Source: Marinicella marina (GTDB lineage Bacteria; Pseudomonadota; Gammaproteobacteria; Xanthomonadales; Marinicellaceae). From it: DNA of 64,000 nt. Made by a program: the position numbers and the translations under genes. The notes under the pieces were generated by a model. It searched no databases. It saw only the letters and a list, made by a program, of their open reading frames with translations, and was not told the origin of the DNA. The stretch's first letter is position 1; the number at the start of each line of letters is the position of its first letter. Positions 16,501 to 26,557 of the stretch are shown piece after piece. The stretch is from NCBI RefSeq assembly GCF_030065545.1, contig NZ_JASJNC010000009.1:1-64000 (forward strand), read 5' to 3'.

Positions 16501-19500
16501 ATGTTCACTGAATATGCGGTTTACATCATATTGGTGCTGTATATGGCACTGATGTATGGCATTGCCCGTTGGGGTGATGGGCTGAACATACAGCACAAAC
16601 CTCGTTTGCGCAGTTGGGTTTACGGTTTATCCTTAGGGGTTTATTGCACCTCATGGACGTTTTTCGGTGCTGTGGGTACGGCTGCCAGTAAGGGCTGGGA
16701 TTTTTTGCCGATATACCTTGGGCCGCTGATTTTGTTTACAGTCGGCTGGCCATTGGTGGTGAAAATCATCACCTTAAGTAAAGCCAACAACATCACTTCA
16801 GTGGCTGATTTCATTGCCAGTTTGTATGGCAAATCTCGGCGGGTGGCGGTGTTGGTGACAATCACTGCAGTGGTGGCTTCTATTCCATACATTGCTTTGC
16901 AGTTAGAGGCCATTACCGCCAGCATCGACGTCATCAGTGAACAAGCTGATCACAGTGGCTCAAATGATTTTTACAGTGCTTTATTAATCACGGTGTTGTT
17001 GGCATTTTTTTCCACCATATTTGGTACCCGCAAGTTGGATGTGACTGAACACCACCGCGGTTTGATGCTCTCCATAGCTTTTGAATCGGCTTTGAAATTG
17101 TTGGCGTTTGTGGCAGTTGGGTTGTTTGTGGTGTTTGTGTTGTTCAAGGAGCCCCAAGCAGTCATCGCGCACGGCATGGCAGACCCTAAAGTAGCCGGTG
17201 GGCCAGTCCTTTCAATCAATTTTATGGCTCAGTCGATGTTGGCATTGATGGTGTTTATGTGTTTACCGAGACAGTTCCATGTCACCGTGATTGAAAATGA
17301 GAGCCGAACAGATTTGGGTAAAGCCAGATTGATTTTTATCCTTTATTTACTGTTGTTTACCCTGTTTGTGATACCCATCGCCTTGGCAGGTAGTGAATTT
17401 TTGGGTCAAAGTAGCCGGGCTGATTTGTATGTGTTGCAGCTACCGATGTATTACCAACAATCAGGTCTGACCTTGTTGGTGTTTTTAGGTGGTCTGGCGG
17501 CTGCCACAGGCATGGTCATCATCGCCACCATCGCTTTGAGTACCATGGTCAGTAACGATTTGATTTTGCCGCTGTATTTGCGTTTCAATCATTATCACTT
17601 GAAACACAAAGACGGCCTGCAACGGGTGGTGCTGTGGTCCCGCAGGGTCAGTATATTTGCCATCAGTTTCGCAGCTTTGGTGTTTTATGGCTTGGCGCAT
17701 GATAATGTGCCCCTGGCGGCCATGGGTAATTTATCCTTTTTATTGATGGTGCAATTTGCGCCAGCCATATTGTTGGGCATTTACTGGCAAAGGTCGAATA
17801 AACAAGCCGCTTTCATGGGCATGTTGGCGGGCGTTTGTGCTTGGTTTGTGATGGTCTTCTTTCCGGCGCCCATGGTTGGGGTTGCACAGACTGAATACGG
17901 TATTTTAACCAGCATGCTCCAACTGACCAGTGATCAACCGCCTATTTTTAAATTGTTTGGTGTGTCGGTATTGAGCAACATCGCCATGCACGTAGTTTAT
18001 GCTTTTATTTCTGGGTGGCTAAAACAGCCGCGGCGAGTGAATCGAACTGTGGATGCTGCCGCTGTCAGAGATGACTTGATTGTGGCTGATTTGAAGCAAC
18101 TGGTTGCTCGCTTGGTTGGGGAAGGTTTTGCCAATATATCATTCAATGAATTTGCGCAAGATTTGAACCATGAGCTCAGTGATGAAGAGACTGCCAGCCC
18201 ACAGCTGATTCAATTCACCGAGACTTTACTGGCAGGATCAATCGGTTCATCATCTGCACGAGCCGTGATGACCGCAATGTTACAAAGTAAAGGTTTGGCG
18301 GTGAATGAAATACTTGGACTTTTGGATCAGACCACCCAAGCGATTCAATTCAATCGCTCCCTGACTGAGGCGACATTGGATAATATCTCCCAAGGTGTCA
18401 GTGTGGTCGATGATAATTTGCGGTTGATTGCTTGGAATAAGCAGTACATTGAATTGCTAGAATATCCTGCAGATTTTATCAAGCGAGGTATGCCAATTGA
18501 ACATGTGTTGCGGTATAACCTCAAACGCGGCCTGATGCCTGCCGCAGAGAGTCAGCAGGAAATTGAAAAACGTTTGGTGTTGTTGCGACAAAGGCGCAGT
18601 TATCAAACAGAACGTGCCTTCGATAATGGCAGGGTGTTACAAATTGAGGGTCACCCCATGCCCAATGGCGGTTACGTTACCACATACAGCGATGTGACCC
18701 AATACAAGGCAGCCCAAGAAAAATTGATTGAAAGCCAAAAACAGATCCAACTTTACACCGATAATTCACCGGCGATGTTGGCTTACTTGAGTAAGCAACA
18801 ACGCATCATGTTCGTTAATAAGGCCTATGAACAGTTTATGGGACGTGAGCGCACCGAGTTGGTTGGGTCATCCTTAGCTGAGTTATTTGATGAAACGGAA
18901 TTGGCCAAACGTGAGCCCTATCTGCGCGCTGCTTTCGGCGGTGAAACCATGAGCTTTGAGATGTCCTTGGCTGATTATCAGGGTCAAGAGCACTTTATTC
19001 TGGGTACTTATGTACCTGATTGGCAACAAGACCAAGTTAATGGGGTGTTTGTGATCATGCAAGACATAAGCACCAGGCGCAAGGCAGAACTTGAGTTGAA
19101 ACAAGCCAAAGTTAATTTGGAGCAGCGAGTAGAACAGCGAACTGAAGCTTTGTCCATTGCAACAGAGCAAGCACAACAAGCCAATTTAAGCAAAACCAAG
19201 TTCATCGCAGATGCCAGCCATGATTTGTTACAACCATTCAATGCAGCCCGCTTATTCACCTCAATTTTGCGCGAACAAAGTGACCAACTGGAACCTGATG
19301 TGGCTGAGACTGTCTATAACCTAGATCATTCGCTGCGAGCAGCGGAAAACATGCTCAGTGCGTTGTTGGATATTGCGCAGTTTGATGCTGGGGGTGTGCA
19401 GATCAATCAAACCGATTTCTCACTGAATCAGCTGCTACAACAGTTGGCCGCTCAGTATCACCCCAGGGCGGCCAAAAAAGGACTTGATCTGCGGGTACAT

Positions 19501-20280
19501 GAGGTTGATTTTTGGCTCAAAACCGATGAAAAGTTACTTTATCGGGTGTTACAAAACTTAGTCAGTAATGCCATTCGTTATACTGAAAAGGGCGGGGTGT
19601 TGGTTACGGCTCGGCGACACCAAGGGCAAATACAATTGTGGGTGATTGATACCGGTGTCGGTTTGAATGATGATGAGCAAATTGAAATATTTAATGAATT
19701 CAAGCGTTTAAACAAAGTTGCTCAGGAACAGGACAAAGGATTGGGTCTGGGTTTGAGCATTGTTGATCGCATCGTCAAACAACTGGGTTTAGCTTTGACC
19801 ATCAGGTCAGTTCCTGGGCGTGGTTCATCTTTTGTGGTCACACTAGAGGAAGCAGTAGCACAGCAGTCCGGTGAGTTGGAGCCAACCAATGTGGCGACGT
19901 CTGGGCCTGTGGTGGCGGCGCAAAAACAAGTTTTGTGCATAGATAATGAACCTCAAATCCTCAAAGGCATGCAGCAGCTGTTAACCGGATGGGGAATGGG
20001 TGTGCAGTGTGTTGAGGGCTCGGTCGGGGCGATGGCTTTACTTGAGGCGGGCATGCGGCCAGATTTGTTGTTGGTTGATTATCAGTTGAATGATGAATTG
20101 GGTACCGATGTGGCCTCATCGTTGTTGCAACAGTTGCAATTAAATTGTCCGGTTGTTTTAATCACCGCTAACCATTCAGAGGCGCTGAAAACAGCAGCCA
20201 AGCAGGCTGGTTATCACTTGCTATTAAAACCGATCAAACCCATCAAACTCAGGCAAATGATCAATCAATTATTGCATTGA
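16501..20280 (+). CDS. crbS: CrbS-type hybrid sensor histidine kinase with SSS transporter-like sensor domain
   Basis: A 1259-aa inner-membrane sensor of the acetate switch. Residues about 1-500 form a 13-helix SSS domain (SWTFFGAVGTAASKGWDFLP; FHVTVIENESRTDLGKARLI). About 515-620 matches the STAC linker of such kinases. PAS domains follow at about 620-740 (LDNISQGVSVVDDNLRLIAW) and 740-860, then a short coiled coil. HisKA has phospho-acceptor His907 in IADASHDLLQPFNAARLF, HATPase_c has DKGLGLGLSIVDRI, and a C-terminal receiver (about 1140-1259) has Asp1193 in LLLVDYQLNDE. CrbS phosphorylates CrbR to activate acs in Vibrio and Pseudomonas. The gene is divergent from the symporter pair and convergent with crbR. 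The ATG lacks an obvious SD. Confidence 0.9.
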   Translation: MFTEYAVYIILVLYMALMYGIARWGDGLNIQHKPRLRSWVYGLSLGVYCTSWTFFGAVGTAASKGWDFLPIYLGPLILFTVGWPLVVKIITLSKANNITSVADFIASLYGKSRRVAVLVTITAVVASIPYIALQLEAITASIDVISEQADHSGSNDFYSALLITVLLAFFSTIFGTRKLDVTEHHRGLMLSIAFESALKLLAFVAVGLFVVFVLFKEPQAVIAHGMADPKVAGGPVLSINFMAQSMLALMVFMCLPRQFHVTVIENESRTDLGKARLIFILYLLLFTLFVIPIALAGSEFLGQSSRADLYVLQLPMYYQQSGLTLLVFLGGLAAATGMVIIATIALSTMVSNDLILPLYLRFNHYHLKHKDGLQRVVLWSRRVSIFAISFAALVFYGLAHDNVPLAAMGNLSFLLMVQFAPAILLGIYWQRSNKQAAFMGMLAGVCAWFVMVFFPAPMVGVAQTEYGILTSMLQLTSDQPPIFKLFGVSVLSNIAMHVVYAFISGWLKQPRRVNRTVDAAAVRDDLIVADLKQLVARLVGEGFANISFNEFAQDLNHELSDEETASPQLIQFTETLLAGSIGSSSARAVMTAMLQSKGLAVNEILGLLDQTTQAIQFNRSLTEATLDNISQGVSVVDDNLRLIAWNKQYIELLEYPADFIKRGMPIEHVLRYNLKRGLMPAAESQQEIEKRLVLLRQRRSYQTERAFDNGRVLQIEGHPMPNGGYVTTYSDVTQYKAAQEKLIESQKQIQLYTDNSPAMLAYLSKQQRIMFVNKAYEQFMGRERTELVGSSLAELFDETELAKREPYLRAAFGGETMSFEMSLADYQGQEHFILGTYVPDWQQDQVNGVFVIMQDISTRRKAELELKQAKVNLEQRVEQRTEALSIATEQAQQANLSKTKFIADASHDLLQPFNAARLFTSILREQSDQLEPDVAETVYNLDHSLRAAENMLSALLDIAQFDAGGVQINQTDFSLNQLLQQLAAQYHPRAAKKGLDLRVHEVDFWLKTDEKLLYRVLQNLVSNAIRYTEKGGVLVTARRHQGQIQLWVIDTGVGLNDDEQIEIFNEFKRLNKVAQEQDKGLGLGLSIVDRIVKQLGLALTIRSVPGRGSSFVVTLEEAVAQQSGELEPTNVATSGPVVAAQKQVLCIDNEPQILKGMQQLLTGWGMGVQCVEGSVGAMALLEAGMRPDLLLVDYQLNDELGTDVASSLLQQLQLNCPVVLITANHSEALKTAAKQAGYHLLLKPIKPIKLRQMINQLLH

Positions 20281-20285
20281 GCCAT

Positions 20286-20957
20286 TCATGCATCGCCCAT
20301 ATCAATGTTAGCCACTTTCATCACCGCTTGGGTGCGGTTATTGACCTCGAGTTTTCGCATGATGGCGGTCACATGGGCCTTGACTGTGGCTTCTGAAATG
20401 TCTAAATCATAAGCAATTTGTTTGTTCAGCAGGCCTTGTTTGATCATGCCCAATACTTTGAGTTGTTGGGGCGTTAATTCAGCCACTTGGCGCGTGGTCT
20501 CAGCAATGCCCTCATCTTGTGTGATGTAGGCTTGTTCGTTGAATTGGTATGGGAAGTAAATATCGCCTTTCAGTACAGTATTTAAACCTTTTCTGATGTC
20601 TTCTATACTGGCTGACTTGCTGACGAAACCCAATGCGCCGAAGTGTTTGGCATGCATGATGGTTTCTGGTTTATCGTTGGCTGAAATCATGATAATGGGC
20701 AAATCAGGATATTTCTTTTGCACAAATGCCAAAGCGGAAAACCCTTCAACCCCAGGCATATTTAGATCCAGTATCAATAAGTCAGCATCGTGGTGTTCAC
20801 GTAATTCAACGCGCAGCGTATCAGATGATTCAGCTTCAATGATTTGGCAACCATTTTGTTCCAAGTTCAGAGCGCCTCTGAGCGCATTCCTGAACATCGG
20901 ATGGTCATCGGCAATGATGATTTTATCAACGGCTATGTTATCAATGTCCCAATTCAT
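20286..20957 (-). CDS. crbR: CrbR-type response regulator (LuxR/NarL family)
   Basis: A 223-aa response regulator with a receiver domain at residues 11-130 (KIIIADDHPMFRNAL; phospho-acceptor Asp64 in LLILDLNMPGVEG; Lys in FVSKSAS) and a LuxR-type HTH at about 155-220 (LTPQQLKVLGMIKQGLLNKQ, EATVKAHVTAIMRKLEVNNR). In Vibrio and Pseudomonas this protein activates acs expression in response to CrbS. It starts 11 nt after the acs stop and is thus cotranscribed with acs, giving positive feedback. Its stop faces that of crbS with a 5-nt gap. It is the obvious candidate to bind the 15-bp boxes at 16330, 22973 and 28017. Confidence 0.9.
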   Translation of the reverse strand: MNWDIDNIAVDKIIIADDHPMFRNALRGALNLEQNGCQIIEAESSDTLRVELREHHDADLLILDLNMPGVEGFSALAFVQKKYPDLPIIMISANDKPETIMHAKHFGALGFVSKSASIEDIRKGLNTVLKGDIYFPYQFNEQAYITQDEGIAETTRQVAELTPQQLKVLGMIKQGLLNKQIAYDLDISEATVKAHVTAIMRKLEVNNRTQAVMKVANIDMGDA

Positions 20958-20968
20958 CGTTTGTTGTT

Positions 20969-22921
20969 TTACTTGTTTAGTCTGTTGTTGGTGAGGTGAA
21001 CCACCACTTCAGGTTCGGCCAAGGTCGAAGTATCACCCAATTGGTCATGTTCATTGGCCGCGATTTTGCGCAAGATGCGACGCATGATTTTACCTGAGCG
21101 AGTTTTAGGCAAGCCAGGGGCCCATTGGATTTTGTCCGGTGTGGCTATTGGGCCGATTTCTTTGCGTACCCATTTGACCAATTCCATGCGTAAGTCATCA
21201 GACTCACTGACACCACTGTTCAAAGTGACATAGGCGTAGATGCCTTGGCCCTTGATGTCATGGGGGTAACCCACCACAGCCGCCTCTGCCACGGCGTCAT
21301 GCGCCACCAAGGCACTCTCGACCTCAGCAGTACCCATGCGATGACCAGAAACATTCAGCACATCATCTGTACGACCTGTGATCCAATAAAAGCCATCGGC
21401 ATCTCGTTTGGCACCATCGCCGGTGGTATAAACACCATCAAAAGCAGAAAAATAAGTGGTGTAAAAACGGGCATGATCACCGAACACTGTGCGCATCTGT
21501 CCAGGCCATGAATCGGTGATGACTAAATTGCCACTGGCTTCACCAAATAATTCATTGCCGTCATTATCTAGCAGGGCAGGCATCACGCCGAAGAAGGGGC
21601 GGGTGGCTGAACCTGGTTTCAAATCGGTTGCGCCTGGTAAGGGTGTGATCATGATGCCGCCAGTTTCGGTTTGCCACCAGGTATCAACAATCGGGCAGCG
21701 TTCATCGCCAACCACTTCATAATACCATTTCCAAGCTTCTGGATTGATCGGCTCGCCAACAGAACCTAACACCCGCAAAGACTTTCTGGATGTGGCATTG
21801 ACTGGTTCATCGCCTTCTTTCATCAAAGCACGAATAGCAGTGGGGGCGGTATAACAGACGTTGACTTGGTGTTTGTCACAGACTTGCCAGAAACGACTGA
21901 AGTCCGGGTAATTGGGCACGCCTTCAAACATCAAGGTGGTGGCGCCATTGGCAAGGGGACCATATACCACATAGCTGTGACCAGTGATCCAGCCAATATC
22001 AGCGGTGCACCAATAGGTATCGCCTGGGTGGATGTCAAACACATACTCGTGGGTCATTGAGGCATAGACCAGATAACCACCTGAAGTGTGTAACACCCCT
22101 TTGGGTTGGCCCGTGGAACCAGAGGTATACAGAATGAACAAGGGGTCTTCTGCATTCATGATTTCGGGCTCACACTGGCTGCCTACGCCTTCACTGGCCT
22201 CATGGTACCAATGGTCATGAGCCTGCCAATTAACGGCTTCATCAGATGTCTTGATTACCAACACCGATTCCAAGTAATCTTTAACGCCAGGTTTTTCAGC
22301 GGCTTTATCCACGTTGGCTTTAAGCGGTATGGACTTGCTGCCACGCACGCCACGGTCGGCCGTGATGACTAACTTGGATTTACAGTTAATGATGCGGTCA
22401 CCCAGTGCATCGGGTGAAAAGCCACCAAACACCACCGAATGTATGGCACCAATGCGGGCACAGGCCAGCATGGCATAGGCCGCCTCAGGAACCATTGGCA
22501 TGTATAAAGTGACTCGATCACCTTTGCTGACACCGAGTTTTTTTAAGGTGTTAGCAAATACGCACACCTGCTTATGCAGCTGGGCATAAGTGATGTGTTT
22601 TGACTCATCGGGGTTATCTCCTTCCCATATGATGGCAGTTTGATCAGCCTTTTCCGGTAGGTGTCTATCGATGCAGTTGTAGGATACATTGAGTTCACCA
22701 TCAGCAAACCATTTGATGTGCAGGTCATCTTTGGCAAATGAAACATCTTTTACTTGGGTGTAAGGTTTATACCAATCAAGGCGTTGACCATGTTCAGCCC
22801 AAAAGCCTTCATTGTCCTCAATGCTTTGCTGATACATGGCTGAGTATTTTTCATTGTCACAAATCGCCTTTGCGGCAAACTCAGGATTAACTGGATACAG
22901 ATTTTTCATGGCAGAACTCAT
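20969..22921 (-). CDS. acs: Acetyl-CoA synthetase (AMP-forming)
   Basis: A 650-aa cytoplasmic enzyme that makes acetyl-CoA from acetate, ATP and CoA, full length for the family. Seen are the adenylate-forming P-loop [47 protein letters not shown] and the C-terminal catalytic Lys611 in [16 protein letters not shown], the residue acetylated for control in homologues. Start [10 protein letters not shown] is taken; the fifth codon is another ATG, and no strong SD separates the two. It heads the acs-crbR operon, with a candidate CrbR box 52 bp upstream and a poor -35, as expected of an activator-dependent promoter. Confidence 0.97.
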   Translation of the reverse strand: MSSAMKNLYPVNPEFAAKAICDNEKYSAMYQQSIEDNEGFWAEHGQRLDWYKPYTQVKDVSFAKDDLHIKWFADGELNVSYNCIDRHLPEKADQTAIIWEGDNPDESKHITYAQLHKQVCVFANTLKKLGVSKGDRVTLYMPMVPEAAYAMLACARIGAIHSVVFGGFSPDALGDRIINCKSKLVITADRGVRGSKSIPLKANVDKAAEKPGVKDYLESVLVIKTSDEAVNWQAHDHWYHEASEGVGSQCEPEIMNAEDPLFILYTSGSTGQPKGVLHTSGGYLVYASMTHEYVFDIHPGDTYWCTADIGWITGHSYVVYGPLANGATTLMFEGVPNYPDFSRFWQVCDKHQVNVCYTAPTAIRALMKEGDEPVNATSRKSLRVLGSVGEPINPEAWKWYYEVVGDERCPIVDTWWQTETGGIMITPLPGATDLKPGSATRPFFGVMPALLDNDGNELFGEASGNLVITDSWPGQMRTVFGDHARFYTTYFSAFDGVYTTGDGAKRDADGFYWITGRTDDVLNVSGHRMGTAEVESALVAHDAVAEAAVVGYPHDIKGQGIYAYVTLNSGVSESDDLRMELVKWVRKEIGPIATPDKIQWAPGLPKTRSGKIMRRILRKIAANEHDQLGDTSTLAEPEVVVHLTNNRLNK

Positions 22922-22972
22922 ATGGTTTTTTGCTTAAAAGCTTACTATGACATTGTTCGGTTTTTTATGGCA

Positions 22973-22987
22973 TTAGACCTTGGTCGT
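22973..22987. promoter_or_regulatory. Candidate CrbR-binding box upstream of acs
   Basis: TTAGACCTTGGTCGT, 13 of 15 positions identical to the box at 16330. On the minus strand CATAGT, a possible -10, begins exactly 23 nt past it, which would put the box at about -50 to -36. Confidence 0.65.
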
Positions 22988-23016
22988 AGGCAGCAGTCTT
23001 GTCACTGTTTTATGCA

Positions 23017-23430
23017 TCACTGCATGCCTGGAAAAGAGCTGACTTTTTTGACTTCAATGTCGGGAAATGAATCCACTACCTGGACTTTGAAATCAGGGAA
23101 CGAGTCAACTTCTTGCCATTGGCCGCAGTCATCAGGAAACGAGGAAACAAACTCAACATGAATGTCGGCAAAGGAGCTGACGTATTTGATTTTAAGATCA
23201 GGGAAAGAGTCGACGAATTGGACCTTGCCTTTGAGCTCGATGCCATTGTGATAACAAGATTTTTGTCGTGATTGGGAGGTGGTTTGTGTTGATGATTTAT
23301 TGGATTTCTGATGGCTGCTTTGTACCGGCATGACAGAATGCCTGGCACCGATGGGGCCTGAGTCCTCAAACAAGGCAATAAGTATGATGATGCTGATGAT
23401 AACAATCGCAATTTTCAAATCTTTGTCCAT
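23017..23430 (-). CDS. Membrane-anchored 7(1) septoil-knot-type repeat protein
   Basis: A 137-aa protein with an N-terminal membrane helix (about residues 6-22, IAIVIISIIILIALF), a Ser/Thr/Gln-rich linker to about 58, and a C-terminal domain of about 78 residues made of short repeats. Six units carry VDSFPD or variants (VQFVDSFPDLKI, KYVSSFADIHV, EFVSSFPDDCG, QEVDSFPDFKV, QVVDSFPDIEV, KKVSSFPG), and CYHNGIELKGK before them could be a seventh. Size and VDSFPD periodicity match my recollection of the septoil-knot (Septknot) family, described as a small 7(1)-knotted beta fold of unknown function. Two Cys (CYHN, DDCGQW) are present. No partner is evident; it sits alone between acs and the exonuclease gene. 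Confidence 0.7.
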   Translation of the reverse strand: MDKDLKIAIVIISIIILIALFEDSGPIGARHSVMPVQSSHQKSNKSSTQTTSQSRQKSCYHNGIELKGKVQFVDSFPDLKIKYVSSFADIHVEFVSSFPDDCGQWQEVDSFPDFKVQVVDSFPDIEVKKVSSFPGMQ

Positions 23431-23512
23431 GATGCCGCTCTTTTGTTGGTGTCTATTTATTTTATAAGTTTTAACGGTGACTGTCGATGAGAGATTTTCA
23501 GGGCATGTTGAA

Positions 23513-24202
23513 TTAACTGGTGATGTCTTTGAGTTTTACCGCTTTGTGCTGTTGTTGTCGGTGGCAGATTTGCGCCAGTAGCAATTCTGCCGTGGCGATG
23601 GCATCTTCCATCGCATTGTGAGCATGGTAACGCGGCAAGTTATAGTCGTTGCGCAAATTAAACAGGCGCAATTGATTGGCACCTATGGGGCGAAACAGCC
23701 GTTGCAGTTTTCTTCGTTCTATTTGTAGGGTATCGACCATCACCATAGGCAAGGCATGACCATACAGTTGTTCACTGATGCGTTGGATGAAGTTGTATTC
23801 TATGCTTTGGTAATGTGCCACCACCGCTTTACCAGCCATGTGTTGTAGTAATAAGTTCATCATGGCTTTGATGCCGATGCCTTGACTGACCTCATCATCA
23901 GTGATTTGGTGGATGCTGACATTGTCACTTTCGAGTTTTTTTTCAGTTTTGACCAAATGGTGTTGACTGCGATTGAGTTGCACCCGACCTTGACTGATTT
24001 CGGTGAAGCCGATACTGATGATATGGTCTCTTTGGTCATCCAAACCAGTGGTTTCAAAATCCAGCACCAAATAATCAACAGATAAGGCCGGTAGATTCAG
24101 GTCAACCAATGGCGTCATTAAATAATTTTTCAATTGACCCATTGGGTTCAGGCGCAGGGCACGATCAATCAGCTTTTGGTTTTTATTATTCCAGAACATC
24201 AA
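23513..24202 (-). CDS. DEDDh 3'-5' exonuclease (DnaQ/PolC-epsilon-like)
   Basis: A 229-aa cytoplasmic exonuclease. Exo I is LVLDFETTGL (Asp48, Glu50), Exo II is in VVAHYQSIEYNFI (an atypical motif in which the usual N-x3-F/YD form is replaced), and Exo III is HNAMEDAIATAELLL with the His and Asp of the DEDDh class. The N-terminal 40 residues precede the fold and are probably a linker. It starts 6 nt after the DUF294 gene and is cotranscribed with it, a pairing found beside acetate symporter genes in other gammaproteobacteria. The physiological substrate is unknown; it is too divergent to be the replicative epsilon subunit. Confidence 0.85.
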   Translation of the reverse strand: MMFWNNKNQKLIDRALRLNPMGQLKNYLMTPLVDLNLPALSVDYLVLDFETTGLDDQRDHIISIGFTEISQGRVQLNRSQHHLVKTEKKLESDNVSIHQITDDEVSQGIGIKAMMNLLLQHMAGKAVVAHYQSIEYNFIQRISEQLYGHALPMVMVDTLQIERRKLQRLFRPIGANQLRLFNLRNDYNLPRYHAHNAMEDAIATAELLLAQICHRQQQHKAVKLKDITS

Positions 24203-24208
24203 CTGCGC

Positions 24209-26068
24209 TTACATTTGGCCTTGGTTGTATTTCTTTGATAACACGTCTTGATAGGTGCTGATCAATTCAAATGCATCTTTCAGGTGCCGGCGTTCCAGCG
24301 AGGAGAGTTCGTTGGGATCAACATAGTTATCAGCGGCTTTGCCCAGTTTGATGTTTTTGACTTGGTGCTGCAGTCGCACCATGCTGAGAAATTCAAAACT
24401 GTCGACTAAATCTTCTGCAGCCTCCTGTGAAATAATACCAGCTGCTTCAGCGCTGCTTAACCGGTCGGCGGTATTAATCACTTCGGTACCGGCATCCAAA
24501 GCAAAAACCCGGGCAATATCAGTACAAGGCATGATGCCGCGTTTTTTCATGTCTAGGGCTTTGTTTTCTGCCCCATGTGATTCCAAGACGAAGCGACGAA
24601 ACAAACCCAAAGGTGGTTTGTTCTGCTGTGCATTGGCGGCCATGTATGCCAGAAAAATGCGGTTGTTTTTAATCATGGCGTGCACTTGTTGTTGCAGTGA
24701 TTGAAACAAACTCACATCGCCGTAAACACAGCGCAAATCGAAAAAGATACTGGAATACATCAAAGCCTTGGGCTCGGGTTGGTTGATCCAGCGATTGAAG
24801 TAAGACACCCATTGTTGCAGTGGCTGACGCCATTGGCTGTTGCTGGCCATAACATCTCCTGGGCACAACACATAACCACATTGGTTCAAGTCATTGGAAA
24901 CTGCCGCCGCGAGTTGTTCAAAATAGCTGCCATGAAGTTGTTCATCATACTCATCCGAAAGCAACAAGCCATTGTCTTGATCAGAGTGTGCTGTTTGGTC
25001 ATTGCGAGCCAATGAGCCGGCGACCATATAAGCGAAAGGAACGGGTGCCTTACCGAGTTTTTTCAGATTAAGTTTGATGACTTTTTGAATGATGGCACGC
25101 CCAATGGAACTGATCGAATAAGCGATGTCGTTGGCATTTAAATCAGCATCGACCATCTTGCATAAAGCCGTAGGCAGCTGAGCGCTGAGTTGTATCAATG
25201 TTTTTTGGTCATCGGCTTTGTGAATTTGATTAACCAGGTAAATGGGGTTGTGACTTTGGTGGTGAATCAAGTCAGTGGCAGTGATCATGCCCAGTAGTTT
25301 TTGGTCTTGAACCACGGGTAGATGCCTGACGTTCAAGCGTGTCATCAATAACATGGCCTCCAAGCCTGTTTGTTGTGGGCCAATGGTGATCACATCTTGG
25401 GTCATGATTTCACTGATGGCCACCTCAGTGTCCAGGGCTTGGGTCACCACTTTGGTACAAAAGACTCGGTCAGTTACTATGCCTTTGAGTCTGTTTTGTT
25501 CAGTGATCAAGGCAGCTGTTTGGTTGCTGTCACGCATCATAAGGGCAGTCTTACGGATACTGGTATTGGCAGGGATTCTCAAGGGTTGGTGGTGTAAGAA
25601 GTCGGCCACTCTGGATTTTATCAGGATGTTTTCTTGGCCAGTTTTGAGTTCGTTGATAGCGCTTTTCAGGCGTTGGTTTTTCTGTTGGCTGAAGTAGTTT
25701 TTGAAGTCATTGTTGCTGATCATCAGCTGCTGATAAACTGCATTGGGTATCAAGTAAAATAAACTGTCCTCTAGGGCAACTACTTTGTTTTTGATCAGGC
25801 CGCCGCGTTCCAGCGCTTTGTGGCCGAAAAAGTCCTGGCTACTGAACTGGGCCACCAAACCGTCCTGGTGGTCGGTTCTTTTCACGGCCCCTGAACGAAT
25901 CAGATAAAGCCATTGGTTCTGTGTTTCTGGTTCAAGAATGGTCTCACCACGGGCAGTGTAGGCTATTTCGATGGCCGCGGTTAACTGCTTCAATTCATCA
26001 GCGGTCAGTTTGTTCAATGGGTGGGTGTTTTGCAGAAAATCGTGAATTTCAAGTTGTTCTATTTCCAT
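24209..26068 (-). CDS. DUF294 protein: cNMP-binding, CBS pair and nucleotidyltransferase-like domains
   Basis: A 619-aa cytoplasmic protein in the order: cyclic-nucleotide-binding-like domain (about 10-130; GETILEPETQNQWLYLIRSG), two CBS domains (about 150-285; VTDRVFCTKVV, IMTQDVITIGPQQTGLEAML), DUF294 nucleotidyltransferase-like domain (about 300-430; GSLARNDQTAHSDQDNGLL, carrying the GS and acidic pair), and the DUF294 C-terminal substrate-binding-like helical domain (about 470-615). CBS and cNMP modules suggest adenylate sensing; homologues are thought to act like GlnD/GlnE-type signal transferases, but no reaction is established. It overlaps the preceding small membrane gene by 1 nt and is followed at 6 nt by the exonuclease gene. 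Confidence 0.88.
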   Translation of the reverse strand: MEIEQLEIHDFLQNTHPLNKLTADELKQLTAAIEIAYTARGETILEPETQNQWLYLIRSGAVKRTDHQDGLVAQFSSQDFFGHKALERGGLIKNKVVALEDSLFYLIPNAVYQQLMISNNDFKNYFSQQKNQRLKSAINELKTGQENILIKSRVADFLHHQPLRIPANTSIRKTALMMRDSNQTAALITEQNRLKGIVTDRVFCTKVVTQALDTEVAISEIMTQDVITIGPQQTGLEAMLLMTRLNVRHLPVVQDQKLLGMITATDLIHHQSHNPIYLVNQIHKADDQKTLIQLSAQLPTALCKMVDADLNANDIAYSISSIGRAIIQKVIKLNLKKLGKAPVPFAYMVAGSLARNDQTAHSDQDNGLLLSDEYDEQLHGSYFEQLAAAVSNDLNQCGYVLCPGDVMASNSQWRQPLQQWVSYFNRWINQPEPKALMYSSIFFDLRCVYGDVSLFQSLQQQVHAMIKNNRIFLAYMAANAQQNKPPLGLFRRFVLESHGAENKALDMKKRGIMPCTDIARVFALDAGTEVINTADRLSSAEAAGIISQEAAEDLVDSFEFLSMVRLQHQVKNIKLGKAADNYVDPNELSSLERRHLKDAFELISTYQDVLSKKYNQGQM

Positions 26069-26517
26069 CAGAATCTAACCTCTGACTCGGCAAAATAACC
26101 TTTGCCTTGGTATGAAAAAGCAATGCGAATGTGCTTGTATTTAGCAATGATATCATTGGGCTGCAGTTTAATTTGCCAGTATTTGTTGTCATCAGATTTC
26201 ATCATTTGGAATTGTCTGAATGGTTGTTTGTTATCAGTGAAAGCCTCTGCCATGCCTAAAGTTAAATGCTTAACTGGCTGGGTTGTTATCAGGGCCAGTT
26301 GTTGTTGTCCTTGTTGTTCATTGCTGATCAATTTCAGTTCAACAGCAGGGGATATAAACACACAAGCATTTTCTGTCGGTAAACAAGAGCCAGCCAGCTG
26401 CAGTTGGCCATATGTCTCATCGGCCTGTTTTGATGAAATGAAATAGCCAGCGCCTATGTATCCAGCAATGGCCAGCAATGGGGCGATAAAAAATGCAGTT
26501 TTTAAATGTCTGTTCAT
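26068..26517 (-). CDS. Conserved-type membrane-anchored periplasmic protein, unknown function
   Basis: A 149-aa protein not recognised as a named family. One N-terminal membrane helix (about residues 8-27, AFFIAPLLAIAGYIGAGYFI) is followed by a beta-rich periplasmic domain with two Cys (SCLPTENACVF) that could form a disulfide. Its stop overlaps the DUF294 start (ATG within the TGA context), so it is first gene of the DUF294-exonuclease operon. Two small ORFs on the opposite strand are shadows. Confidence 0.65.
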   Translation of the reverse strand: MNRHLKTAFFIAPLLAIAGYIGAGYFISSKQADETYGQLQLAGSCLPTENACVFISPAVELKLISNEQQGQQQLALITTQPVKHLTLGMAEAFTDNKQPFRQFQMMKSDDNKYWQIKLQPNDIIAKYKHIRIAFSYQGKGYFAESEVRF

Positions 26518-26557
26518 GTTTTGGCTTTTCTTTTGATTATACTTTTTTTAAACGCCA

